Shown here piece after piece: positions 52,562 through 61,644 of a stretch of DNA of 64,000 nt (position 1 is its first letter; each line of letters opens with the position of its first letter). The notes under the pieces are model-generated. The model was given only the letters and a program-made list of their open reading frames with translations, was not told the DNA's origin and did not search any database. Origin of the DNA: JAWHQP01 sp032586195 (GTDB lineage Bacteria > Pseudomonadota > Gammaproteobacteria > Enterobacterales > Pasteurellaceae). The stretch is from the NCBI GenBank assembly GCA_032586195.1, contig JAWHQP010000009.1:1-64000 (forward strand), in the 5' to 3' direction. The position numbers and the translations under genes are program-made.

Positions 52562-53845
52562 TTAAGCTTTCTTCATCGGTGTAAAATTTCGTTCTCGATG
52601 TCCGATGTAAAGTTGGCGAGGGCGAACGATTTTGAGGTTATCTTTGTACATTTCTCTCCAGTGAGCAATCCAGCCTACGGTTCTGGCCAAAGCGAACATT
52701 ACGGTAAACATGGAAGTCGGAATGCCGATAGCCCGCAGAATGATACCGGAATAGAAATCCACATTCGGGTAAAGTTTGTGGTCGATAAAATACGGATCAT
52801 TCAAGGCAATGCGTTCCAGCTCCATAGCCACCTCGAATAGCGATGACTGAATATTTAACTCTTTCAACACTTCATGACAGGTTTTACGCATGACTTTTGC
52901 TCTCGGATCGTAGTTTTTATAAACACGATGACCAAAACCCATCAACCGGAACGGATCATTTCGATCCTTGGCTCGCGCAATAAACTCAGGGATGCGATCC
53001 ACCGAACCAATCTGTTCAAGCATATTAATACAGGCCTCATTTGCCCCGCCATGCGCCGGCCCCCACAGTGACGCGATACCTGCCGCGATACAGGCAAACG
53101 GGTTGGCACCCGATGACGCTGCGGTACGTACCGTTGAAGTGGAGGCATTCTGTTCGTGATCGGCATGCAGAATAAAGATAGTATCCATTGCTTTTTCCAG
53201 CACCGGATTTACTTCATAAGGCGCGCATGGTGTGGCGAACATCATATACAGGAAATTGCCCGAATAAGACAGATGATTCTGCGGAAACATAAATGGCTGA
53301 CCGATGGAATATTTATAACACATGGCGGCTAACGTCGGCATTTTTGCTAATAAGCGAACAGCCGTGATATCACGGTGTTCGATATCACTAACATCCAGTG
53401 AATCATGATAGAACGCAGCCAACGCACCGCTTACCCCGCACATAATCGCCATTGGATGTGAGTCGCGGCGGAAACCGTGGAAAAAGCGGGAAATCTGTTC
53501 GTGAACCAAAGCATGCTTTTTCACTAATTCTCCGAAAGACTGGTATTGCTCTTTTGTCGGACGCTCTCCGAATAGCAATAAATAAGCAACCTCCAGATAA
53601 TCGGAATGTTCGGCTAATTGGGAAATCGGATAGCCGCGATGCAGCAAAATACCTTCATCTCCATCAATATAGGTAATTGCTGATTTACAGGATGCGGTGG
53701 ACATAAATCCCGGATCGAAAGTGAACAGATGCTTTTTGACGAGAGGCTGCACGTCAATGGCATCGTAACCTAACGTCCCTTGTTGGACAGTTAATTCATA
53801 TTCACGACCGTCACTGATGGAAAGTTTCGCAGTTAATTTAGACAT
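52562..53845 (-). CDS. gltA: Citrate synthase (type II)
   Basis: 427 residues, matching E. coli GltA (hexameric, NADH-sensitive type). Catalytic His in HADHEQNASTSTVR region, FMGFGHRVYKNYDPRA-type motif (MGFGHRVYKNYDPRA) and the C-terminal YIGHRERNFTPMKKA are visible. Condenses oxaloacetate with acetyl-CoA. AAGGAG precedes the ATG. Its upstream region is long and AT-rich. Confidence 0.96.
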   Translation of the reverse strand: MSKLTAKLSISDGREYELTVQQGTLGYDAIDVQPLVKKHLFTFDPGFMSTASCKSAITYIDGDEGILLHRGYPISQLAEHSDYLEVAYLLLFGERPTKEQYQSFGELVKKHALVHEQISRFFHGFRRDSHPMAIMCGVSGALAAFYHDSLDVSDIEHRDITAVRLLAKMPTLAAMCYKYSIGQPFMFPQNHLSYSGNFLYMMFATPCAPYEVNPVLEKAMDTIFILHADHEQNASTSTVRTAASSGANPFACIAAGIASLWGPAHGGANEACINMLEQIGSVDRIPEFIARAKDRNDPFRLMGFGHRVYKNYDPRAKVMRKTCHEVLKELNIQSSLFEVAMELERIALNDPYFIDHKLYPNVDFYSGIILRAIGIPTSMFTVMFALARTVGWIAHWREMYKDNLKIVRPRQLYIGHRERNFTPMKKA

Positions 53846-54400
53846 AGTTCACTCCTTTTGTTGTTTGTTGGTAACGTTGTAGTTCGGTATGTTGTGCGTG
53901 CTTTAAATATACAATGATTTAAATCTTGAATACAATCGTTTGCCTATTTATTTTTATAAAATTGTTAAGAAATTGTTTATTTTAAGTTTAAATTAAATCA
54001 TAACAGAAAAATATTTTAATAAATAAAATATATTTTTATTTATTAAAAACTTAACAATAAATAATGAAATAACATAATATTAATATGAAGTTAAAATTTT
54101 TACGTTTTAATTTTTATTATATTTAAATCGGTTAGTTTGATTTAGGAAGAGAATAAATTGAAAATGTGCGTCAAAGTGCGGTGCCGAAAATTGAAGTTTT
54201 TTCCGCTTTATCGTTTTTTCCTTTTGATATAAAAATGCAATTTTTATATGAAGCTTTGCATAGAGGTTACACTGTATCTTCGGCACATTGACACAAACCC
54301 GACATTTAAAAACTCAAGTTTTTAACACCGCACTTTAGCTCGTTTTGTCGGAGCAAAACGGCAATGTGATGAAATAATCACTATTTCAACCCGCTAATAT
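53846..54400. other. AT-rich gltA/artP upstream region without genes
   Basis: About 555 bp without any credible ORF. It contains the gltA promoter area, an ArcA-like motif GTTAAGAAATTGTTT at 53964-53978 (11 of 15 match to GTTAATTAAATGTTA), a very AT-rich palindromic patch at about 54005-54055, and two uptake signals (54174-54182 and the reverse at 54327-54335). E. coli gltA is repressed by ArcA, so the motif is plausible, but such AT-rich DNA makes chance matches likely. Confidence 0.45.
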
Positions 54401-54439
54401 ATTGCATAATTATGCATAAAATATTAATATTCTTTCAGT
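54401..54439 (+). promoter_or_regulatory. Tandem ARG boxes (ArgR operator) of artPIQM
   Basis: The first 18-bp box (54401-54418) contains the perfect palindrome TGCATAATTATGCA; the second (54422-54439) matches the ARG-box consensus at about 15 of 18. They are separated by exactly 3 bp, the canonical spacing of paired ArgR boxes, and lie about 30-70 bp upstream of artP. ArgR-arginine repression of arginine uptake is expected. Confidence 0.75.
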
Positions 54440-54468
54440 TTTGAAAAAAAATAGAGATTGTATAATCA

Positions 54469-55203
54469 ATGACCATTAGCGTTAAAAACCTAAATTTTTT
54501 TTACGGTTCCAATCAAGCCTTATTTGATATCAATTTAACCGCCGGCGACGGTGATACTCTTGTGCTGCTGGGGCCCAGTGGGGCGGGCAAGAGTACGCTG
54601 ATTCGTACCTTTAATTTATTGGAAGTACCGAAGTCGGGCAAACTTGTGGTGGCCGACAGCCATTTTGATCTGGCTCAGGTCGTGGAAACAAAAGAAATCC
54701 GCAAATTGCGTCAAAATGTGGGCATGGTGTTTCAGCAATATAATTTGTGGCCGCATTTTACCGTAATGGAAAATCTGATTGAGGCCCCCATGAAAGTGCT
54801 GGGAATCGGTGTGCAACAGGCAAAATCTCAAGCTATGGAGTTGCTGGCCCGTTTACGCTTAGAAGAACATGCCGAGCGTTTTCCGCTGCAATTATCGGGC
54901 GGTCAGCAGCAACGCGTGGCGATTGCCCGCGCCTTGATGATGAAGCCGCAGGTTTTGCTGTTTGACGAACCGACGGCGGCATTAGACCCTGAAATTACCG
55001 CGCAGATTGTGTCAATTATTCAGGAGTTGCAGCAAACCGGTATCACCCAAGTTATCGTTACCCATGAAGTCGGGGTGGCCCGTAAAGTGGCAACCAAAGT
55101 GGTGTATATGGAACACGGGCATATCGTGGAAACGGGCGACGCAAGCTGTTTTGACAACCCGCAGACCGAACAATTTAAACAATATTTATCTCATGATGAT
55201 TAA
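54469..55203 (+). CDS. artP: Arginine ABC transporter ATPase ArtP
   Basis: 244 residues. Walker A GPSGAGKST, signature LSGGQQQRVAIARAL and Walker B VLLFDEPTAALDP of polar amino acid ABC ATPases. With ArtQ and ArtM in the membrane and ArtI in the periplasm it imports L-arginine. First gene of the set; the upstream ARG boxes support the substrate. No strong ribosome binding site (AGAGATTG) before the ATG. Confidence 0.94.
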   Translation: MTISVKNLNFFYGSNQALFDINLTAGDGDTLVLLGPSGAGKSTLIRTFNLLEVPKSGKLVVADSHFDLAQVVETKEIRKLRQNVGMVFQQYNLWPHFTVMENLIEAPMKVLGIGVQQAKSQAMELLARLRLEEHAERFPLQLSGGQQQRVAIARALMMKPQVLLFDEPTAALDPEITAQIVSIIQELQQTGITQVIVTHEVGVARKVATKVVYMEHGHIVETGDASCFDNPQTEQFKQYLSHDD

Positions 55204-55223
55204 CAAATCTTAAGGAATGAACA

Positions 55224-55949
55224 ATGAAAAAATTACTGTTAACCGCATTACTGGCAGGCACAACATTAGCTGTTCAGGCTCAGGATATCACTTTCGGCGC
55301 CGAACCGAGCTATCCGCCGTTTGAAAATACCAACGCCAAGGGCGAAATCGTCGGTTTCGACGTTGATGTCGCTATGGCAATTTGTAAAGAAATTCAGGCC
55401 GACTGCAAATTCAAAGCTCAGGCTTTTGATTCTTTAATCCAGGAAGTGAAATTAAAACGTCTTGATGCCGCGATGTCCGCTATTGATATTACGCCGGCGC
55501 GCGCCAAACAAGTGGCGTTCAGTGATCCGTATTATGACAGTTCGGCCAGCTTTATTACCTTAAAGGGAAAAGTGACAAGTCTGGCGGATGCGAAAAATGT
55601 GGGCGTGCAGAACGGCACGACTTATCAGCAATATATCGTCGCGGAAGCGAAACAGTTTAAACCGAACGCCTACGCTTCAATTCAAGACGCGATTCTGGAC
55701 TTAAAAAACGGTCGCATTGACGTAATCTTCGGTGATACGGCCGTGTTGGCGGATATGCTGACCAAAGAGCCGGAGCTGACTTTTGTGGGCGATAAAGTGG
55801 AAAACAAAAAATATTTCGGTAACGGCTTCGGTATCGCCGTGAATAAAGGTAATCAGGCGTTGGCCGACAGCTTGAACAAAGGCTTGGCGGCGATTAAAGC
55901 CAGCGGCGAATATCAGAAAATCTACGATAAATGGATGACCGCTAAATAA
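55224..55949 (+). CDS. artI: Arginine-binding periplasmic protein ArtI
   Basis: 241 residues. A signal peptide (MKKLLLTALLAGTTLAVQAQ) is followed by the SBP_bac_3 fold, with FGAEPSYPPFENTNAKGEIV, GFDVDVA and the Arg ligand-binding residue in SAIDITPARAKQVAFSDPY. Twenty bp after artP, 2 bp before artQ. Confidence 0.94.
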   Translation: MKKLLLTALLAGTTLAVQAQDITFGAEPSYPPFENTNAKGEIVGFDVDVAMAICKEIQADCKFKAQAFDSLIQEVKLKRLDAAMSAIDITPARAKQVAFSDPYYDSSASFITLKGKVTSLADAKNVGVQNGTTYQQYIVAEAKQFKPNAYASIQDAILDLKNGRIDVIFGDTAVLADMLTKEPELTFVGDKVENKKYFGNGFGIAVNKGNQALADSLNKGLAAIKASGEYQKIYDKWMTAK

Positions 55950-55951
55950 TC

Positions 55952-56623
55952 ATGCTGTCCGATTATCTTTATCTTATGTACACCGCAACCCTGATGACCT
56001 TAGGGTTAGCGGTTTGTTCGCTTATATTGGGGCTGCTGCTTTCCATGCTGTTCGTGGTATTGGAAACCAGTAAGCTGAAAATTGTCAGCAAACCTACCGG
56101 CGTGCTGGTGGCCTTGTTGCGCGGCTTACCGGAAATCTTGGTGGTTTTTCTGATTTATTTCGGTACGCCGGAAGTGGTGGAAATGCTGACGGGAGAATAC
56201 CTTGAAATCAGTGCCTTCACTTCGGGTGTAGTGGCGTTGTCGATTATTTTTTCCGCCTATGCTTCGCAGTCCTTACGCGGCGCTATTCAGGCCATTTCCG
56301 TCGGACAATGGGAATCGGGTGCCGCATTAGGATTAAGTCGCGCTCAAACCTTTGTCCGCGTTGTGCTGCCGCAGGTTTGGCGGCATGCCTTGCCGGGGTT
56401 ATCCAACCAATGGCTGGTGCTGCTGAAAGATACGGCGTTGGTGTCCTTAGTGGGGCTGGACGATATTATGCGTCAGGCCGGGTTAATCAACACCAATGAA
56501 CATCAGCCGTTTACCTGGTATGGTATCGCCGCTTTAATTTATTTGGTTATTACCTTAGTGAGCCAATTTTTTATCCGCAGGCTGGAACTCCGTTTCACGC
56601 GTTTTGAACGGGGAGGTAAGTGA
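55952..56623 (+). CDS. artQ: Arginine ABC transporter permease ArtQ
   Basis: 223 residues, about five membrane helices, with the EAA loop near residues 115-145 (AISVGQWESGAALGLSRAQT). Forms the translocation channel with ArtM. Overlaps artM by 4 bp (ATGA-type overlap at 56620-56623). Confidence 0.94.
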   Translation: MLSDYLYLMYTATLMTLGLAVCSLILGLLLSMLFVVLETSKLKIVSKPTGVLVALLRGLPEILVVFLIYFGTPEVVEMLTGEYLEISAFTSGVVALSIIFSAYASQSLRGAIQAISVGQWESGAALGLSRAQTFVRVVLPQVWRHALPGLSNQWLVLLKDTALVSLVGLDDIMRQAGLINTNEHQPFTWYGIAALIYLVITLVSQFFIRRLELRFTRFERGGK

Positions 56624-57309
56624 TGGCTTACGATTATTTTCTTACCATTTCACAGGGTATTTCCACCAGTTTATTGCTGACGGTAAGTGCGTTGATCGTG
56701 GCATTTTTGCTCGCCATTTTCTTCACCTTTTTGCTTTCTATGGAAAACCAAGCGGTGAAATGCGCGGTGAAAGGATTTGTTGTTTTGTTCACGGGTACGC
56801 CGTTATTGGTGCAGTTTTTCCTGATCTATAACGGCCCGGGGCAATTCGAATGGATGGTAAAAAGTCCGTTATGGGCGTTATTCTCGAATGCATGGTTCTG
56901 TGCCGTGCTGGCGCTTGCCCTGAACAGTGCCGCATATTCCACCCAGCTGTTTCACGGGGCGGTGAAAGCCATTTCCAAAGGTCAGTGGGAAAGTTGTGCC
57001 GCTTTAGGGTTAAGCCGCGTACAAACGCTGAAAATCCTTATTCCTTATGCCTTAAAACGGGCGTTACCGTCTTATAGCAACGAGATTATTCTGGTATTCA
57101 AAGGTACCTCCCTCGCATCCACCATTACCGTGATGGATATTATGGGTTATGCCAAACAGCTGTATGGTACCGAATACGATGCCCTTACCATTTACGGCAT
57201 CGCCGGCGTGATTTACCTTGTAATTACAGGTATTGCCACTTTGTTATTGCGTAAACTGGAACGCAAAGTGCTGGCGTTTGAACGTTTGGAGAGTGTACAG
57301 AAACATTAA
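56620..57309 (+). CDS. artM: Arginine ABC transporter permease ArtM
   Basis: 229 residues, about five membrane helices; EAA loop AISKGQWESCAALGLSRVQ. Paralogue of ArtQ. Last gene of artPIQM; a terminator follows 30 bp after the stop. Confidence 0.94.
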   Translation: MMAYDYFLTISQGISTSLLLTVSALIVAFLLAIFFTFLLSMENQAVKCAVKGFVVLFTGTPLLVQFFLIYNGPGQFEWMVKSPLWALFSNAWFCAVLALALNSAAYSTQLFHGAVKAISKGQWESCAALGLSRVQTLKILIPYALKRALPSYSNEIILVFKGTSLASTITVMDIMGYAKQLYGTEYDALTIYGIAGVIYLVITGIATLLLRKLERKVLAFERLESVQKH

Positions 57310-57338
57310 TTTTCTCTTTAAGCAAATTAATGCCTAAC

Positions 57339-57365
57339 AAAAAAGCCCTATCAGGGGCTTTTTTA
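57339..57365 (+). terminator. Intrinsic terminator after artM
   Basis: AAAAGCCC and GGGCTTTT form the stem around TATCAG, followed by a T-run. An uptake signal (57372-57380) follows. Confidence 0.9.
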
Positions 57366-57427
57366 TCAGAAAAGTGCGGTGCTGAAAAATCGAGTTTTTT
57401 TAGCCTTCAATTTGTCAGACTATCGCA

Positions 57428-58801
57428 TTAACGCATAGTGACAAATTCTTCCGAACCGGTCGGATGAATTGCCACCGTGTTGTCGAAATCGGCTTTGGTT
57501 GCGCCCATTTTTATGGCAACGGCGAAACCCTGAATCATTTCATCAACACCGAATCCGATGCCGTGTAGTCCCACTACTTTTTCATCCGGCCCTGCGCAAA
57601 CCAGCTTCATGCGGCATGGCTGGCGATGCCGCGTAACCGCGGTGTACATGGCGGTAAAACCGGAAGTATAAACTTTTACATTTGCTTCTCCATACCGGGC
57701 GATCGCCTGCGGTTCGGTCAAACCGACGGTGCCGATTGGCGGATGGCTGAAGACTACGGTCGGCACAAGGTTATAGTCAAGGTGTTCGTTCGGTTTATTG
57801 TTGAATAAACGTTCGGACAAACGACGGCCGGCTGCCACGGCGACCGGGGTTAATTCAATACCGCCTTCAATAATATCACCTACGGCATAGATGCCGGGAA
57901 TATTGGTATTCTGGTATTTATCCACCTTAATGAAACCGCGGGCATTGGTTTCTACGCCTGCGGCCTGCAGGTTGATGGCATCGGTGGCGGGCTCACGACC
58001 AATTGCCCAAATAAGGGTTTCAACCGTTTGTGAACGGCCGTCTTCTAATTCCAGGGTAAGCGAACCGTCGGCGTTTTTCACCACTTCCTGCGGAATGGCA
58101 CCGGTGTGCAGCTTAATGCCGTCCTGAGCCAGCACTTCAACCAGAGTTTCGGTGATCATCGGATCCATATTGCGTAACGGAGAGTGTTTGCGTACGAATA
58201 AATGGGATTCTACGCCAAGGCTGTTCAGCACGCCGGCTAATTCAACCGCGATATAGCCTGCTCCCACCACAGCAACGCTTTTCGGCAGTTCGGTCAGCGC
58301 AAAGAAACCGTTGGAATCAATACCGTATTCCGCTCCTTTGATATTCGGACGTGACGGACGACCGCCGGTGGCGATCAGGATATGATCCGCCGTTACTCGC
58401 TCGCTAGAACCGTCGGCGTAAGCCACTTCGACGGTTTTAGCGTCAACGAATTTGGCAAAACCATGCAGTACATCGACATTATTTTTGTTTAACATATTGC
58501 CGTAGGAAGTATGAATACGGCTGATATAGGCCTGGCGGCTTTCAATCAGTTTCTTGAAATCAAAGTGTTTTACATCCACCTCAAAGCCGTAGTCAGGTGC
58601 GTAGTTGTGAATGGCTTCCGCAATTTGAGCGCCGTAGAACATCACTTTTTTCGGCACGCAGCCCACGTTAACGCAGGTACCGCCCAAGTGCTTTGCTTCA
58701 ATAATTGCACATTTCTTACCATAGCTGGCGGCACGGTTGATTGAGGCAATACCGCCGCTGCCGCCACCGATTGCGATATAGTCATAATGTTTATTGGCCA
58801 T
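57428..58801 (-). CDS. gor: Glutathione reductase
   Basis: 457 residues (E. coli 450). FAD/NADPH disulfide reductase that regenerates GSH from GSSG. The FAD motif GGGSGGIA, redox pair Cys43/Cys48 (GGTCVNVGC), NADPH motif AVVGAGYIAVELAGVL, and the C-terminal catalytic His-Glu region AIHPTGSEEFV are present. Adjacent to the convergent artM end and divergent from aspA. Confidence 0.96.
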   Translation of the reverse strand: MANKHYDYIAIGGGSGGIASINRAASYGKKCAIIEAKHLGGTCVNVGCVPKKVMFYGAQIAEAIHNYAPDYGFEVDVKHFDFKKLIESRQAYISRIHTSYGNMLNKNNVDVLHGFAKFVDAKTVEVAYADGSSERVTADHILIATGGRPSRPNIKGAEYGIDSNGFFALTELPKSVAVVGAGYIAVELAGVLNSLGVESHLFVRKHSPLRNMDPMITETLVEVLAQDGIKLHTGAIPQEVVKNADGSLTLELEDGRSQTVETLIWAIGREPATDAINLQAAGVETNARGFIKVDKYQNTNIPGIYAVGDIIEGGIELTPVAVAAGRRLSERLFNNKPNEHLDYNLVPTVVFSHPPIGTVGLTEPQAIARYGEANVKVYTSGFTAMYTAVTRHRQPCRMKLVCAGPDEKVVGLHGIGFGVDEMIQGFAVAIKMGATKADFDNTVAIHPTGSEEFVTMR

Positions 58802-58960
58802 TTTTTGTCCTTATTGAAATGAATGAATTATTCGGTATTGTGCCTAATTCCGGTTTGGAATGCAAAAAGTCTGAATAGATTGATCTAATCGGTGTTATCA
58901 ATAACCCTTAAAAAAACTAATGAAATAAATAAATTATATGTTGGTGAGGAGATCGGAATT

Positions 58961-59003
58961 TGTGATCTGGATCAGCTTTTTCAGCATGACAAACTTCTAT
59001 AAT
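58961..59003 (+). promoter_or_regulatory. FNR/CRP-type site and promoter of aspA
   Basis: GTGAT-CTGG-ATCAG (58962-58975) matches the FNR consensus TTGAT-N4-ATCAA at 8 of 10 bases; the overlapping TGTGATCTGGATCAGC is a weaker CRP match. TATAAT at 58998-59003 is a perfect -10; the implied start near 59010 puts the FNR site centre at -41.5. Anaerobic induction of aspA, as in E. coli, is expected. Confidence 0.75.
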
Positions 59004-59079
59004 GACGCCAACTTAAGGGCAGTGATGGCTGCCGTATTATAAGGAAGCATGTAAAATTAATTTAATATCGGAGATAAAT

Positions 59080-60501
59080 ATGAGCATTCAAACCAGAAAA
59101 GAAGTGGATTTACTCGGTGAACGTGATGTACCTGCCGATGCCTATTGGGGTATTCATACCCTGCGGGCGGTGGAAAATTTTAATATTTCTAATGTGACGA
59201 TTTCGGATGTCCCCGAATTTGTGAAAGGCATGGTCATGGTGAAAAAAGCCACTGCACTTGCCAATGGTGAGTTGGGTGCGATTCCGGCCGATATAGCCAA
59301 AGCCATTGTGGAGGCCTGCGATGAGATTTTGACTACCGGCAAATGCCTGGATCAATTCCCGTCAGATGTGTATCAAGGCGGTGCGGGTACTTCGGTGAAT
59401 ATGAATACTAATGAAGTGGTGGCTAATCTTGCTTTGGAAAAATTGGGTCATAAAAAAGGCGAATACAATATCATCAACCCGATGGATCATGTAAACGCCA
59501 GCCAATCCACCAATGACGCGTATCCTACCGGCTTCCGCATTGCGGTGCATAACAGCATTTTAAAATTAATTGATAAAATTGAGTATTTGCGTAAAGGCTT
59601 TGAAAATAAAGCCGAAGAATTTGCCAATATTCTCAAAATGGGACGTACCCAATTGCAGGACGCCGTACCGATGACCGTCGGTCAGGAATTTAAAGCCTTT
59701 TCCGTCCTGTTTGAGGAAGAAGAACGCAATCTCAGACACACCGCCGAATTGCTGCTGGAAGTTAATCTTGGTGCGACAGCGATCGGTACCGGCCTGAACA
59801 CGCCTAAAGGCTATTCCGAACTGGTAGTTAAACATTTGGCTGAAGTCACCGGTTTGCCGTGCGTGAATGCACCGAACTTGATTGAAGCGACTTCCGACTG
59901 CGGTGCTTATGTGATGATGCACGGTGCATTGAAACGTGCCGCGGTGAAATTATCCAAAGTGTGTAACGACTTGCGTTTGCTTTCTTCCGGTCCGCGGGCC
60001 GGTTTGAACGAAATCAACCTGCCGGAATTGCAGGCCGGTTCTTCCATTATGCCGGCGAAAGTGAACCCGGTCGTGCCGGAAGTGGTCAATCAGGTGTGCT
60101 TTAAAGTGATCGGCAATGACACCACGGTAACCTTCGCGGCGGAAGCAGGTCAGTTACAGCTAAACGTAATGGAACCTGTGATTGGTCAGGCCATGTTTGA
60201 AAGTATCTCACTTCTGACCAACGCCTGCGTGAATTTACGTGATAAATGTATCGACGGTATCACTGCTAATAAAGAAGTATGTGAAAATTATGTGTTTAAT
60301 TCCATCGGCATTATTACCTATTTAAATCCGTTTATCGGCCATCATAACGGCGATGTTATCGGTAAAATCTGCGCTGCCACGGGCCGCAGCGTACGTGATG
60401 TGGTGCTGGAAAAAGGCTTGCTCACCGAAGCGGAATTGGATGATATCCTCTCTGTGGAAAATCTGATGAACCCGACTTATAAAGCGGCGTTACATAAATA
60501 G
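59080..60501 (+). CDS. aspA: Aspartate ammonia-lyase (aspartase)
   Basis: 473 residues. Reversible deamination of aspartate to fumarate and ammonia; in anaerobic Pasteurellaceae it feeds fumarate to fumarate reductase and so to succinate. The family signature GSSIMPAKVNPVVPEV (with the catalytic Ser loop) and the N-terminal ERDVPADAYWGIHTLRA are clear. GGAG precedes the ATG. Confidence 0.96.
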   Translation: MSIQTRKEVDLLGERDVPADAYWGIHTLRAVENFNISNVTISDVPEFVKGMVMVKKATALANGELGAIPADIAKAIVEACDEILTTGKCLDQFPSDVYQGGAGTSVNMNTNEVVANLALEKLGHKKGEYNIINPMDHVNASQSTNDAYPTGFRIAVHNSILKLIDKIEYLRKGFENKAEEFANILKMGRTQLQDAVPMTVGQEFKAFSVLFEEEERNLRHTAELLLEVNLGATAIGTGLNTPKGYSELVVKHLAEVTGLPCVNAPNLIEATSDCGAYVMMHGALKRAAVKLSKVCNDLRLLSSGPRAGLNEINLPELQAGSSIMPAKVNPVVPEVVNQVCFKVIGNDTTVTFAAEAGQLQLNVMEPVIGQAMFESISLLTNACVNLRDKCIDGITANKEVCENYVFNSIGIITYLNPFIGHHNGDVIGKICAATGRSVRDVVLEKGLLTEAELDDILSVENLMNPTYKAALHK

Positions 60502-60523
60502 CCTGTCATAGTCAGGAAGCTAT

Positions 60524-60584
60524 AAAAGTGCGGTGTTATTTTCGGGAGTTTTAATATATTGAAAACCATGCCGCACTTTTTAAA
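60524..60584 (+). terminator. Uptake-signal arms downstream of aspA
   Basis: AAAAGTGCGG (60524-60533, perfect uptake signal 60526-60534) and CCGCACTTTT (60571-60580) can pair with a long loop and T-run. Probable but not ideal terminator. Confidence 0.5.
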
Positions 60585-60689
60585 AATAGCTATATTAGCA
60601 ACGAGACTCCGCTCCCGGGTTAGTTAGGATTTGCGTTCGGCTTTTGGTGCAAATAAAAATGGCAGTGCAGCATTAGTAAAATTAAGTTT

Positions 60690-61604
60690 ATGCAAAGTAA
60701 ATTAAAATGGCCGCTTATTGACGACTTGCAAGTGTTCCTGACGGTTATACGAAAAAATAGTTTTTCGGGAGCTGCAAAGGAATTGGGGCAATCCGGTTCT
60801 TATGTTACTAAACGTATCGGGATTTTGGAGAAAGAGCTCAATACGTCTTTATTTTATCGAAACACTCGTACAATTAAACTGACTCCTGCCGGGAAATTCG
60901 TACAAAATCAGGCTCAATCCATTATTAATCAAATGGACTATTTGATAACCAATGTTATTGAGAATAGAAAAAATATGAGCGGACGCCTGCATATTTGCAG
61001 CTCATTCGGCTTTGGCCGCACTCATCTTGCTTATCCCCTTTCTTTGTTTGCAAAAGAATATCCTAATCTCAGTTTAGAGTTTACTTTAACGGATCACAAA
61101 AATGATCTGGTTAATGAGGATATTGATCTTGAAATTTCTGTTGGTAATGATCTGAATGAACGTTATTTTGCCAAGAAACTTGCCTGTAACAAACGGATTA
61201 TCTGTGCATCACCTGCATATTTAGCCCGGTTCGGTGTACCTCAGTATCCGACCGATTTAGAAAGTCATAATTGCTTATTTTTGAAAGAGAAAAATATGAC
61301 TTTCGGGTTATGGAAATTATTTGACGGTAAAAAAGAATTGGCGGTAATGGTTAATGGCGGATTAAGTACCAATAACGGTGAGGTTATTTTGCAATGGGCA
61401 TTGGAGGGGCTCGGTATTATTTACCGAAGTGCTTGGGATGCTCAGAAATATATTGCTGATGGTCGTTTGGTTCATATTTTGCCGGAATATTACGAAGATG
61501 CTTCGATCTGGGCGGTTTATCCACATAAACTTAGTGAATCGCTAAAAGTGGAAACCTGCGTGAATTTTCTTAGTAGTTATTTCAAAGAGAAAAAAATTGT
61601 TTAG
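60690..61604 (+). CDS. LysR-family regulator convergent with a GntP/LeuCD locus
   Basis: 304 residues: N-terminal HTH (about 10-70, VFLTVIRKNSFSGAAKELG) and LysR effector domain. It resembles the DmlR/TtdR group that controls D-malate and tartrate genes. It is convergent with the GntP-family permease gene, 40 bp away. No strong ribosome binding site before the ATG; the start is chosen from the family N-terminus. Target genes are inferred from position only. Confidence 0.85.
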   Translation: MQSKLKWPLIDDLQVFLTVIRKNSFSGAAKELGQSGSYVTKRIGILEKELNTSLFYRNTRTIKLTPAGKFVQNQAQSIINQMDYLITNVIENRKNMSGRLHICSSFGFGRTHLAYPLSLFAKEYPNLSLEFTLTDHKNDLVNEDIDLEISVGNDLNERYFAKKLACNKRIICASPAYLARFGVPQYPTDLESHNCLFLKEKNMTFGLWKLFDGKKELAVMVNGGLSTNNGEVILQWALEGLGIIYRSAWDAQKYIADGRLVHILPEYYEDASIWAVYPHKLSESLKVETCVNFLSSYFKEKKIV

Positions 61605-61610
61605 CGGATA

Positions 61611-61634
61611 GAGACAGAGCACGCTCTGTCCCCG
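61611..61634. terminator. Hairpin between LysR and GntP genes
   Basis: GACAGAGC-AC-GCTCTGTC is a perfect 8-bp stem between convergent genes. It has no T-run, so terminator strength is uncertain. Confidence 0.5.
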
Positions 61635-61644
61635 CAATTAATTT

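Noticed and set aside
53990..54070. AT-rich patch as a replication origin
   Set aside because: No DnaA-box cluster, no dnaA/gidA/rpmH neighbours; it fits the upstream region of gltA.
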